This document shows positions 17,390 to 25,243 of a stretch of DNA of 44,392 nt, piece after piece. The stretch spans positions 1-44,392 of the forward strand of contig DATFYI010000209.1 of the NCBI GenBank assembly GCA_035315125.1, given 5' to 3'. This DNA comes from DATFYI01 sp035315125 (GTDB lineage Bacteria > Chloroflexota > Anaerolineae > Anaerolineales > Anaerolineaceae). The first letter of the stretch is position 1, and each line of letters begins with the position of its first letter. A program made the position numbers and the translations under genes. The notes beneath the pieces were generated by a model. The model did not search any database. It saw nothing but the letters and a program-made list of their open reading frames with translations, and was not told where the DNA came from.

Positions 17390-18010
17390 ATGGTAAAGAA
17401 CCAGATTCCCGATATAGTGGTTGGCAGGCTGCCCCGGTACCTGCAAGAATTACTTCATATGACCCAAAAAGACCAAAAAACAACTTCGTCGCAGGAATTG
17501 GGTGAAAGACTGGGTATTTCTTCGGCCCAAATTCGAAAAGACCTCTCTCAATTTGGCGAGTTCGGTAAACAGGGCACCGGTTACTCAATTTCCTATCTTA
17601 TAGAGCAATTACAGGTAATCCTTAAAGTAGATAAGGTTTGGGATATTGCTTTGATCGGTGCAGGAGACCTTGGTCATGCTATTGCCCGTTACCAGGGCTT
17701 CAAGAACCGTGGGTTCAGAGTGGCGATGGTGTTTGATAACGATCCTGCAAAAATCGGCAGCTCAATTGGGGATTTTGTGGTTCAAGATACTGCCAATATA
17801 GGTACACTTGTTGAACAAGCAAACATTAAAGTTGCAATGTTAACTGTTCCGGTTTCTGCAGCTCAAGAAGTAGCTGAAGCACTGGTGCGCGCTGGTGTAA
17901 GGGCGATACTAAACTATGCCCCGACGCCTTTAAATCTACCGGAACACGTCTGTGTGCAGTACATTGACCCAATTGTTGCGCTGCAACACATGACCTATTA
18001 TTTGGGTTAA
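17390..18010 (+). CDS. rex: Redox-sensing transcriptional repressor Rex
   Basis: 206 residues from the ATG at 17390. GGAGAGG stands 10 bp upstream, which favours this start over the TTG at 17381. The N-terminal winged helix (about 5-80) has VGRLPRYLQELLHM and the recognition segment SSAQIRKDLSQFGEFGKQGTGY. The C-terminal Rossmann domain has GAGDLGHAIARY for NADH/NAD+ binding. Rex dimers sense the NADH/NAD+ ratio and repress fermentative and respiratory genes when NADH is low, which fits an anaerobe. The stop codon overlaps that of the convergent mreB-like gene in the tetramer TTAA at 18007-18010. No obvious Rex target gene is in the window. Confidence 0.95.
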   Translation: MVKNQIPDIVVGRLPRYLQELLHMTQKDQKTTSSQELGERLGISSAQIRKDLSQFGEFGKQGTGYSISYLIEQLQVILKVDKVWDIALIGAGDLGHAIARYQGFKNRGFRVAMVFDNDPAKIGSSIGDFVVQDTANIGTLVEQANIKVAMLTVPVSAAQEVAEALVRAGVRAILNYAPTPLNLPEHVCVQYIDPIVALQHMTYYLG

Positions 18011-19014
18011 ACTGCCAACAGGCTTCTCCGCAAGGCATCCCGCATACTAATGGCACGTGCAGCCCCTTCGGCTGTACTGGTGGTTGGGTTGTCCACCAAA
18101 TAGGCTGGTATTCCTAATGCCTTGGTTAAATATTTGTCAATTCCACGTAACAGTGCCCCGCCCCCACATAAAGCCACACCTCGATCAATGATGTCTGAAA
18201 TTAATTCGGGTGGCGTTTTTTCCAGGACACGCCGGGCTGTGCTCACCAGCTCATTTAATGGATCCTGTAAGGCATCAACAATATCATCAGTCGTCAAATT
18301 GACCGGTCGGGGTAGACCAGAAACCTGATCTTGCCCTTGAACTTCAAGGGCTTGCTGCTGTTCCTGTTGTAAAGCTGCACCAATCCGTATTTTTAGTTGT
18401 TCAGCAGTGGGCTGGCCGATTATGACACCATATTTCTTACGGATATAACCAACGATAGCTTCATCCATCATTAAACCGCCCGTGCGCGATGTTTCTGCTG
18501 TCACAATACGGTTGATTGATAAAATAGCAGCTTGATTGGTCCCCCCACCCAGGCAAATAATCATGTTTCCAGAAGGTGTCGAAATCGGCAGATCAACGCC
18601 AATTGCAGCAGCTAAAGGTTGCTGAATTAAGAACACTTCACGACTGCCCGCTCCTAATCCAGCCTCATGGACTGCTCGGCTTTCAACACTGGTGATACCG
18701 TAGGGTACTGTAATCATCACTCGCGGACGAAAAACCAGCATCGGTCCGCTTACTTTTTTAATAATAAAACCGAGCAAATTTTCGGTGATTTCATATTCAG
18801 CGATCACACCATGTTGAAGTGGTCTTACAACCTCAATCGATTCAGGCACACGCCCATACATATCTTTCGCCGCCTGGCCCCATTCCACCATTTTTTGTTC
18901 TTCCACTACGATGGTAACTACGGTGGGCTCTTGCATCAGGATTTGATTCCCCTCGGCAACCACTGTGTTCATGGTTCCAAGGTCAATGCCTAACTCTCTG
19001 GAAAAAACAGGCAT
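18007..19014 (-). CDS. MreB-like actin homologue with altered ATPase residues
   Basis: 335 residues, full MreB length. It retains the phosphate-1 loop GIDLGTMNT (9-17), the KTPPELISDIIDRGV segment (266-280) and the adenosine motif CGGGALLRG (283-291). Two catalytic landmarks differ. The family IEEPxAAAIG reads IQQPLAAAIG (130-139), putting Gln at the catalytic Glu. The phosphate-2 motif DIGGGT reads CLGGGT (154-159), replacing the Asp by Cys. The GDxMDEAI segment reads GLMMDEAI. MreB filaments organise lateral wall synthesis at the inner membrane face. This one probably binds nucleotide but may hydrolyse it poorly. It is not beside mreC/mreD, so it may be a paralogue. The ATG is preceded by GAGGATAAAAG further upstream. 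Confidence 0.85.
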   Translation of the reverse strand: MPVFSRELGIDLGTMNTVVAEGNQILMQEPTVVTIVVEEQKMVEWGQAAKDMYGRVPESIEVVRPLQHGVIAEYEITENLLGFIIKKVSGPMLVFRPRVMITVPYGITSVESRAVHEAGLGAGSREVFLIQQPLAAAIGVDLPISTPSGNMIICLGGGTNQAAILSINRIVTAETSRTGGLMMDEAIVGYIRKKYGVIIGQPTAEQLKIRIGAALQQEQQQALEVQGQDQVSGLPRPVNLTTDDIVDALQDPLNELVSTARRVLEKTPPELISDIIDRGVALCGGGALLRGIDKYLTKALGIPAYLVDNPTTSTAEGAARAISMRDALRRSLLAV

Positions 19015-19153
19015 ATTGCTTTCTTTTATCCTCTACATACGCTTTTGAATGGAGTTTTCGCCGAAGAAAAAATGGCGGTTTTTATCCAAATTATTTTGGC
19101 CGTTTCTAAGCAGCCCTCCAGGCCATATATCCAATCTTTATGAAATCTATTTT

Positions 19154-19220
19154 CTGGACAAATTTTATAGAAATTTTCTAGCTCTAACAAATCATACCTG
19201 AAAGCAGACAACTTGTCCAG
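19154..19220 (-). promoter_or_regulatory. Dyad CTGGACAA/TTGTCCAG flanking the mreB-like promoter
   Basis: Perfect 8-bp inverted arms at 19154-19161 and 19213-19220, 51 bp apart. They bracket the proposed promoter, one arm at the start site and one upstream of the -35. Possible paired operator sites; the role is inferred. Confidence 0.35.
19162..19190 (-). promoter_or_regulatory. Putative promoter of the mreB-like gene
   Basis: Minus strand: TTGTTA (19190-19185), 17 bp, TAAAAT (19167-19162). The predicted start near 19155 gives a leader of about 140 nt. Confidence 0.4.
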
Positions 19221-19283
19221 TTTCTAATTTTTACAACTGGCCGAAGTATGGATAAATTGAAAAGAAGATATGCAAAGCGCTTT

Positions 19284-19688
19284 CTATGTGAGCTGATAAA
19301 GCTCGACCAAAACTCCGCCTGCACTTTTTGGATGGATAAATGCCATCTTGCGGCCTTCCATTTCAAGGGGAGTCTCGTTTATTAATCGAATTCCTTTGCT
19401 TTTAAGATCGGATAACATTTCCATAATATCATCTACTTCAAAACAGATATGATGTATGCCGGGGCCATGCTCTCTTAAAAACTTGGCAACGCCCGAATCA
19501 TTTGATGTAGGCCTTACCAACTCAATCTCACTCTCGCTCAATGGTAAAAAAGCCACCAAAGATTTTTGTCCCTGTACATCTTCAATATGGTCAAGTTTCA
19601 GACCTAGCGCATCCTGCCAAAATCCCAAAGCACCTTCAATATCCGGCACAACGATTCCGATGTGATTGATTTTATTAATTTTTGCCAT
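19284..19688 (-). CDS. mce: Methylmalonyl-CoA epimerase
   Basis: 134 residues, one vicinal-oxygen-chelate fold repeated twice. The N-terminal INHIGIVVPD supplies H9, GPGIHHICFEV supplies H80 and VLVELYQ supplies E129, the metal ligands and catalytic Glu expected for the family. The enzyme interconverts (S)- and (R)-methylmalonyl-CoA. The mutase catalytic chain ends 12 bp upstream on the same strand, so the two form a propionyl-CoA/succinyl-CoA module. Confidence 0.93.
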   Translation of the reverse strand: MAKINKINHIGIVVPDIEGALGFWQDALGLKLDHIEDVQGQKSLVAFLPLSESEIELVRPTSNDSGVAKFLREHGPGIHHICFEVDDIMEMLSDLKSKGIRLINETPLEMEGRKMAFIHPKSAGGVLVELYQLT

Positions 19689-19700
19689 GCTATGCTCTTT

Positions 19701-21350
19701 TTATGACCAGGCTGGTGGTTGGTACTCCCCCCAAACACGACGCAGTACAGCACATATTTCACCCAATGTAATTGAGTTTTCGACACACTCAATAAATAAT
19801 GGCATCAAATTTTCTTGACTATTGGCCGAATTCTCAAGTCTGGGAAGCAACTCTTTAACCTTTTGTGAATCTCTTCTGATCCTTAATTCTGCTAACCGAT
19901 TTTTCCGATTTTCTTCAATTGCTGGATCAGATGCCAGGCTCTCCAATTCCAAATTTTCTTTCACCTGGAAAGAATTCACACCGACCACCAATTGTTCTTT
20001 TGTTTCAATGGTTTTTTGGTAACTATAGGCGGCTTCCTGTATTTCTTGTTGCATGAAACCGCGCTCAATAGCCACGAGTGCGCCGCCCATGTTATCAATC
20101 TGATGGATGTAATCCATTACGCGGTTTGCGATATCATCCGTTAATTGCTCAATAACATAGGAACCTGCCAACGGATCGATCGTATCTGCCACCCCTGATT
20201 CATAGCCAATAATCTGTTGAGTTCGTAATGCAACTCGCACAGATTTTTCCGTGGGAAGCCAGAGCGCTTCATCCATACTATTTGTATGAAGAGATTGAGT
20301 CCCTCCCAGTACCGCGGCCAGGGCTTGCAATGTCACTCGGACTACATTGTTTTCGGGTTGCTGAGCTGTCAGTGTAGAGCCGGCTGTTTGTGTGTGAAAC
20401 CTTAACATCCAGGAACGAGGGTCTTTTGCCCCAAATCGGTCCTTCATAATCTCAGCCCATAAGCGTCTGGCTGCCCGATACTTTGCTACTTCTTCTAAAA
20501 AGTTATTGTGCGCGTTGAAGAAAAAGGATAACTGTGAAGCAAATTCATCCACTTTTAAACCTGCGTTCACAGCAGCCTCGGCGTAAGCAATTGCATTGGC
20601 CAGAGTAAAAGCAACTTCTTGTACCGCGGTTGAACCAGCTTCACGAATGTGATAACCAGATATACTGATTGTATTCCAATGAGGTACGTGCCCGCAACAG
20701 TATTTGAAAATATCGGTAATCAAACGCATGGATGGCGCTGGAGGATAAATGTAAGTTCCTCGTGCAACATATTCTTTCAAGATGTCATTTTGAATAGTGC
20801 CGCGCAATTTCGATTCTTCGATTCCACGCCGCCGAGCCAATGCAATGTACATCGCCAATAAAATCGCGGCAGGAGCGTTAATCGTCATGCTGGTTGATAC
20901 TTTGTCAAGAGGTATATCCCGGAACAGCAATTCCATGTCCTCTATTGAAGAAACGGAAACCCCTACTTTACCAACTTCACCAGCAGCTATCGGATCATCG
21001 GAATCATATCCAACCTGGGTTGGTAAATCGAAAGCAACTGACAGACCTGTCTGCCCTTGTTGTAATAAATATCGATACCGGCGATTCGACTCTTCGGCGG
21101 AAGCATATCCAGCATATTGGCGCATTGTCCATAAGCGCCCGCGGTACATGGTTGGTTGAATGCCACGTGTAAAAGGATATTCTCCGGGAAATCCTGACCG
21201 ATATATACCATCCGTATTTAAAGGGAGACCAACACGAGGTACTTCTATTCCTGAAGATGTCTCAAATTTTGATTTCCGTTCTGGAAAACGATCAATTACC
21301 GGCTTTAATATCTTCTCTTCCCATTCTTTAGTTTCATTCTCAAGAGTCAT
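19701..21350 (-). CDS. Methylmalonyl-CoA mutase, catalytic (alpha) chain without B12 domain
   Basis: 549 residues from the ATG at 21350, chosen because GAGGAT lies just upstream; a TTG at 21362 is in frame but less likely. The TIM-barrel catalytic domain is complete and ends where the cobalamin-binding domain would begin, so a separate small subunit must exist elsewhere. Y79 (RQYAGYA), R209 (PPAPSMRL) and H234 (SISGYHIREAG) match the methylmalonyl-CoA mutase pattern. Isobutyryl-CoA mutases have Phe and Gln at the first two positions, so methylmalonyl-CoA is the likely substrate. The enzyme isomerises (R)-methylmalonyl-CoA and succinyl-CoA. It is followed by the epimerase gene after 12 bp. No meaB chaperone is in the window. 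Confidence 0.93.
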   Translation of the reverse strand: MTLENETKEWEEKILKPVIDRFPERKSKFETSSGIEVPRVGLPLNTDGIYRSGFPGEYPFTRGIQPTMYRGRLWTMRQYAGYASAEESNRRYRYLLQQGQTGLSVAFDLPTQVGYDSDDPIAAGEVGKVGVSVSSIEDMELLFRDIPLDKVSTSMTINAPAAILLAMYIALARRRGIEESKLRGTIQNDILKEYVARGTYIYPPAPSMRLITDIFKYCCGHVPHWNTISISGYHIREAGSTAVQEVAFTLANAIAYAEAAVNAGLKVDEFASQLSFFFNAHNNFLEEVAKYRAARRLWAEIMKDRFGAKDPRSWMLRFHTQTAGSTLTAQQPENNVVRVTLQALAAVLGGTQSLHTNSMDEALWLPTEKSVRVALRTQQIIGYESGVADTIDPLAGSYVIEQLTDDIANRVMDYIHQIDNMGGALVAIERGFMQQEIQEAAYSYQKTIETKEQLVVGVNSFQVKENLELESLASDPAIEENRKNRLAELRIRRDSQKVKELLPRLENSANSQENLMPLFIECVENSITLGEICAVLRRVWGEYQPPAWS

Positions 21351-21390
21351 AACTATCCTCAAATTGGTAAGGGCGATCTAACAAGGATAA

Positions 21391-21419
21391 AGTATACCCG
21401 ATGTATCCTCAACTGTTAG
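21391..21419 (-). promoter_or_regulatory. Candidate promoter of the mutase-epimerase operon
   Basis: Minus strand: CTAACA (21419-21414), 17 bp, TATACT (21396-21391). The leader would be about 35 nt, carrying GAGGAT before the ATG. Confidence 0.35.
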
Positions 21420-21693
21420 TTTACGTATTTATGGTAAACTTCAGACAAACTTCCTGAATAATGATAAAAAGAATGATATTGCTTTGAATTACTTTATAAA
21501 ACGTTTGAACACTTTGCAGTACGATTAGATACTATGACGGCGGTGGCTCTGGCCGTATTAGATCATGGGGCAGCACCACCAAATATATCAGACCGCCAAT
21601 TTCGATTGGATTACCCGGATGCGCACAACCGAACTGAAAATCGACTCAGTGCGTTTGCTTTTAGCAGTAATCAAATACCGACATACAATCTCA

Positions 21694-21722
21694 TTGCCTC
21701 TCAGTTGCATGTATGGTAAAAT
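21694..21722 (+). promoter_or_regulatory. Putative rplI promoter with extended -10
   Basis: TTGCCT (21694-21699), 17 bp, TAAAAT (21717-21722) preceded by TGG. The 14-mer ATGGTAAAATCCAT at 21713-21726 is identical to that upstream of tRNA-Arg. Confidence 0.5.
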
Positions 21723-21802
21723 CCATCCGCTTGGAACGTTGTACCCTTCGTTTTAGGCAACGATTAATATCCTCATTCAATAGCTATGAAAGGGCTTGAT
21801 AA

Positions 21803-22330
21803 ATGAAAGTAATGTTGTTGAAAGATGTATATAAGTTAGGTCATGCCGGGGATGTAAAACGAGTTGCAGATGGTTTCGGTCGCAACTTTTTACTTCCTCA
21901 AGGTTTGGCTGTGCTGGCAACCCCCGGTGCCTTAAAGCAGACGGAACACATTCGTGCCAAAGCTACAGCGAAAAGAGTAGAACTTAATAATGAGATGGGC
22001 GGTGTTTCCGAGAAAGTGAATGGAAGCACTTTCGTATTTGCCAGCAAGGCCGGTGAAACTGGAAAACTGTATGGTTCGATTACTCCTCAGATGATTGCGG
22101 ATGCTATCAATCAAAAATATGGCACCAAAATTGAGCGCCATCAAATTGAGGCTCAACCAATTCGTACTTTAGGTGAACATAAGGCCCATGTTCGTCTGAC
22201 AGTTGACTTGATCCCAACCGTTACAATTCTTGTTCATCGTGAAGGTGAAAGCCCTGTGTTGCAGGCAGAGCAACAACCCGTTGTTCAGGAAAAAACAGAG
22301 CAACCTGTTGTTGAGGAGAAAGCCGAGTAA
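21803..22330 (+). CDS. rplI: 50S ribosomal protein L9
   Basis: 175 residues, about 25 longer than most L9. The N-terminal domain has MKVMLLKDVYKLG and the signature GFGRNFLLPQGLA (residues 25-37). The connecting helix and C-terminal domain (GKLYGSIT and so on) are complete by about residue 148. The extra tail consists of two degenerate copies of EQxPVVxEK, an acidic Gln/Glu/Val-rich repeat. L9 binds 23S rRNA near L1 and helps keep frame. The gene has its own promoter and is followed by a terminator-like hairpin before the rodZ-like gene. Confidence 0.96.
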   Translation: MKVMLLKDVYKLGHAGDVKRVADGFGRNFLLPQGLAVLATPGALKQTEHIRAKATAKRVELNNEMGGVSEKVNGSTFVFASKAGETGKLYGSITPQMIADAINQKYGTKIERHQIEAQPIRTLGEHKAHVRLTVDLIPTVTILVHREGESPVLQAEQQPVVQEKTEQPVVEEKAE

Positions 22331-22341
22331 TCGGTCTACCC

Positions 22342-22408
22342 AACTCGGTATTCCATTTTCGATTTATACCGGCCGAGTTCAGCCTCACAGCTGGCAGGCC
22401 GGTTTTTT
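22342..22408 (+). terminator. Intrinsic terminator with a competing upstream stem (attenuator-like)
   Basis: CCGGCC (22369-22374) pairs with GGCCGG (22397-22402), with an inner CAGC/GCTG stem and six T (22403-22408). Upstream AACTCGG (22342-22348) is complementary to CCGAGTT (22373-22379), which overlaps the left terminator arm, so the two stems exclude each other. The terminator is well supported; conditional read-through into the rodZ-like gene is inferred. Confidence 0.65.
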
Positions 22409-22442
22409 ATAGAACCCCTTGAATCAAAAACAACAGGAGCAG

Positions 22443-23885
22443 ATGGCAGAATCGGTAGGTGAGCAGCTAAAAAACGCCCGTCTGGAGCGTAAGTTTTCAT
22501 TAGACCAGGTTTCGCTTGCAACGCATATTAAAGTGCGATACCTGGAGGCCTTGGAAAACGATCAACGCGAATTACTCCCTTCTGATGTGCAGGGAAAGGG
22601 CTTTTTACGCCTCTATGCGGATTATTTAGGTGTGTCGGTTTTGCCTTTATTAGCTGCCTGGTACGGAGATAAGTTAGCTGGTACTGCTCCCCCTTCAAAA
22701 CCTGTTTCAGTTGTAGTACAAGATATTCCAGAATCGTCTGAGGAGACTGAGGTTATTTTCACTCCTACCGCCAAGCCAACTGCCGATGTTATTTTTACAC
22801 CTTCTGGCGAATCACCCGAAAAACAAAATCCTGGGAGCGAATTAACTTCTAAAGAACAAACTGAACCCATCATCATTTCGCCACCAGAACCACTACCAAC
22901 AGAATCAAAAAAAATTTACATCGAAATAGGCAAAACTCTCCGTACGCAGCGTGAAGCACTTGGCCTTACGCTATCTGACGCGGAAAGATATACTCATGTG
23001 CGCGTGCGTTATATCGAGGCTTTAGAGGAAGGGCGACTGGAAGATCTGCCCTCTTTGGTTCAAGGGCGGGGTATGCTAAATAATTATGCTCATTTCCTTG
23101 AGCTGGACACGGATATTTTATTATCCCGATTTGCGGACGCCTTGCAGGCAAGACGGGTTGAGCACACTGCTCCACCAGCCAAGAATGGTTTGTTTAATCG
23201 CCAGAGGAAGACTGCTTCCGCTAATCCGGTTAAAAGATTGGTTACACCGGACTTATTGATCGGTGCAGCCCTTATTTTCTTCTTGTTTGTTTTTGCAATA
23301 TGGAGCGCTGTTCAGGTTTCTAAAATTACGAATTCAAAAATAGCGGCCACAGCTCCTCCAATGTCAGAAGTACTTTTAAATACAAGTACGCCATTGAGTT
23401 TACCTACAGAAACGGCAACACCGAAGGCCACCTCACCGCTCGCTGAGACTGCAGCTACAGATGTTCCCGGAAGTACGGAAAGTTCTAGTGATGAAACCAC
23501 CTCCACATTACCGGTCTTAGGGAATAATCCGCTCCAATTGTATATTGTTGCCCATGCGCGCGCCTGGGTTCAGGTAACCGTTGATGGCAAAGTAAGTTTT
23601 AATGGGCTGGTAACCCCTGGAACTGCTTATCCATTCTCGGCATCCAAGAAAATCGAGTTGTTAACGGGGAATGGCGCCGCAATTGAGGCCTACTACAATC
23701 AAAACGATCTGGGAACATTGGGCTCGCAAGGGCAAGTAATCGGTCTGATATTTGATCAGGCAGGCATACAGACACCGACGCCAGCCTTTACTGCTACGTC
23801 TACGATCCGGCCACCAGCTACTTTAACCTCATTACCCAGCAGCCCTACTCTGGTAACTTCAACCATTACTCCATTTATCCCCTAG
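22443..23885 (+). CDS. RodZ-like membrane protein with two HTH domains
   Basis: 480 residues from the ATG at 22443, with AGGAG just upstream; a TTG at 22419 is the alternative. There are two HTH_25-type helix-turn-helix domains, at about 5-70 and 160-228. Both carry the same pattern (VRYLEALE then LPSDVQGKGFLRLYADYL; VRYIEALEEG then LPSLVQGRGMLNNYA). One membrane helix (271-290) follows, then a Ser/Thr/Pro-rich linker and a C-terminal DUF4115 beta domain (about 364-440) with a Thr/Pro tail. RodZ links MreB filaments to the membrane and cell-wall machinery through its cytoplasmic HTH. The duplication of the HTH is unusual. rimO follows after 12 bp. Confidence 0.88.
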   Translation: MAESVGEQLKNARLERKFSLDQVSLATHIKVRYLEALENDQRELLPSDVQGKGFLRLYADYLGVSVLPLLAAWYGDKLAGTAPPSKPVSVVVQDIPESSEETEVIFTPTAKPTADVIFTPSGESPEKQNPGSELTSKEQTEPIIISPPEPLPTESKKIYIEIGKTLRTQREALGLTLSDAERYTHVRVRYIEALEEGRLEDLPSLVQGRGMLNNYAHFLELDTDILLSRFADALQARRVEHTAPPAKNGLFNRQRKTASANPVKRLVTPDLLIGAALIFFLFVFAIWSAVQVSKITNSKIAATAPPMSEVLLNTSTPLSLPTETATPKATSPLAETAATDVPGSTESSSDETTSTLPVLGNNPLQLYIVAHARAWVQVTVDGKVSFNGLVTPGTAYPFSASKKIELLTGNGAAIEAYYNQNDLGTLGSQGQVIGLIFDQAGIQTPTPAFTATSTIRPPATLTSLPSSPTLVTSTITPFIP

Positions 23886-23897
23886 GTTTATAAAAGT

Positions 23898-25238
23898 ATG
23901 GATCCAAAAAAATTTTATTTAATATCTCTGGGATGTGCAAAAAATACAGTTGATTCTGAATCGATGTCCGCGATATTACAGGAAGCCGGTTATTCTCCAG
24001 TAGAAAAGCCAAATCAAGCAGGCATCTTAATAGTCAATACATGTGGTTTTATTCAACCCGCCAGAGAAGAATCCTTTCAGGTTCTTGCTGATCTTGCAAA
24101 AAACAAAAAGAAAAATCAATTATTAATTGCCTCAGGCTGTCTTACAGAACGATACCGACAATTGGTCGTGGAACAAGTGTCAGGCATCAATGGTATTCTA
24201 GGGACACGTAGATGGATGGATATTTTGGAGGTGGTCCAAAATTTAAGGGAGGCAAATCCACGCCCCAAGACGCTCTATCACTTGCCTGATAGCCCAACTG
24301 TTGGCACCGCTGAGCACGGCGTATTACGCGCAGCCATCCAGGGCTCCAGTGCATATCTAAAAATTGCAGATGGCTGCCGCCGCCCCTGTGCATTTTGTGC
24401 GATACCATTAATAAAAGGCACAGCCGTCAGCCGGCCAATCGATAAAATCCTAAAAGAAGCCCGCCTTTTGCAAGATATGGGTGTCAAAGAGATCATACTG
24501 ATTGCCCAGGATACTACTGATTATGGCCACGACTTGGGACTAAAAGAAGGTTTAGCTGAACTTTTAGAACGTTTGGTGTCTGAAGTACCGAAAATCCCCT
24601 GGATTCGTATCTTATATGCCTTTCCAGGATATGTGACAGATCGGATGATTCAGGTGATGGCTGAGCATCCGCACATATTACCTTATTTAGACATACCATT
24701 GCAACATGCCCATCCGCAAACACTCCGGCGCATGCACAGACCGGCAAATATGGATTGGATTTACAAGACTCTGGAAAAGATGCAAAGTATCCTACCAGCG
24801 CTTGCACTACGGACAACATTCATTGTTGGATATCCTGGTGAAACTGAAGAAGAATTTCAGACACTGCTTGATTTTGTGTCAGAAATCAAGTTTGATCATT
24901 TGGGGGCGTTTAAGTTCTCCTTTGAGCCGGGTACAACCAGTGAACCGCTGGGTGATCCGGTTCCGATAGAAGTCAAACAAGAACGACTTGACCGTCTAAT
25001 GAAGCTGCAACAAGATATCTCTTTGGAGCGTAGTCAGACGTATATTGGAAAGAAATTACCAGTTCTGGTTGAAGGATATAACGGTGGTATTTCAGTCGGG
25101 CGATCTTACCGAGATGCCCCAGAAATTGATGGTCTGGTGTTTATTGAAGGAGAAGCTGCAGTGGGTGAAATTGTACAGGTCCAAATCACAGGTGCATTAA
25201 CCCATGATCTCTCCGGTTATATTGCTCCAAATAAGTAG
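23898..25238 (+). CDS. rimO: Ribosomal protein S12 methylthiotransferase RimO
   Basis: 446 residues. The UPF0004 domain carries C13 (SLGCAKNTVDSE), C49 (NTCGF) and C81, the auxiliary 4Fe-4S ligands. The radical SAM domain carries C160, C164 and C167 (DGCRRPCAFC). A C-terminal TRAM domain is present from about residue 375. The VDSE after SLGCAKN is a RimO rather than MiaB feature. The enzyme adds a methylthio group to the conserved Asp of ribosomal protein S12. No strong ribosome binding site precedes the ATG, which lies 12 bp after the rodZ-like gene, so coupling is likely. It converges on the next gene, 5 bp apart. Confidence 0.93.
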   Translation: MDPKKFYLISLGCAKNTVDSESMSAILQEAGYSPVEKPNQAGILIVNTCGFIQPAREESFQVLADLAKNKKKNQLLIASGCLTERYRQLVVEQVSGINGILGTRRWMDILEVVQNLREANPRPKTLYHLPDSPTVGTAEHGVLRAAIQGSSAYLKIADGCRRPCAFCAIPLIKGTAVSRPIDKILKEARLLQDMGVKEIILIAQDTTDYGHDLGLKEGLAELLERLVSEVPKIPWIRILYAFPGYVTDRMIQVMAEHPHILPYLDIPLQHAHPQTLRRMHRPANMDWIYKTLEKMQSILPALALRTTFIVGYPGETEEEFQTLLDFVSEIKFDHLGAFKFSFEPGTTSEPLGDPVPIEVKQERLDRLMKLQQDISLERSQTYIGKKLPVLVEGYNGGISVGRSYRDAPEIDGLVFIEGEAAVGEIVQVQITGALTHDLSGYIAPNK

Positions 25239-25243
25239 CATTC

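Larger units (their letters stand above)
21351..21802. other. Divergent intergenic region between mutase and rplI
   Basis: 452 bp, the longest gene-free stretch. It holds the mutase promoter at the left and the rplI promoter at the right. The middle (about 21535-21660) is richer in GC than its flanks, with GGCGGT (21539-21544) complementary to ACCGCC (21592-21597), and GGTGG/CCACC nested inside. A 61-codon frame at 21534-21719 has no recognisable motif or ribosome binding site, and I do not call it a gene. It may be a structured RNA or gene debris. Confidence 0.5.

Noticed and set aside
19061..19077. CGCC...GGCG followed by TTTTT as a plus-strand terminator
   Set aside because: Only a 4-bp stem, and no plus-strand gene lies upstream to be terminated.
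21534..21756. Two overlapping frames of 61 and 63 codons in the rplI upstream region
   Set aside because: No SD, no motif, overlapped by the rplI promoter; more likely non-coding.
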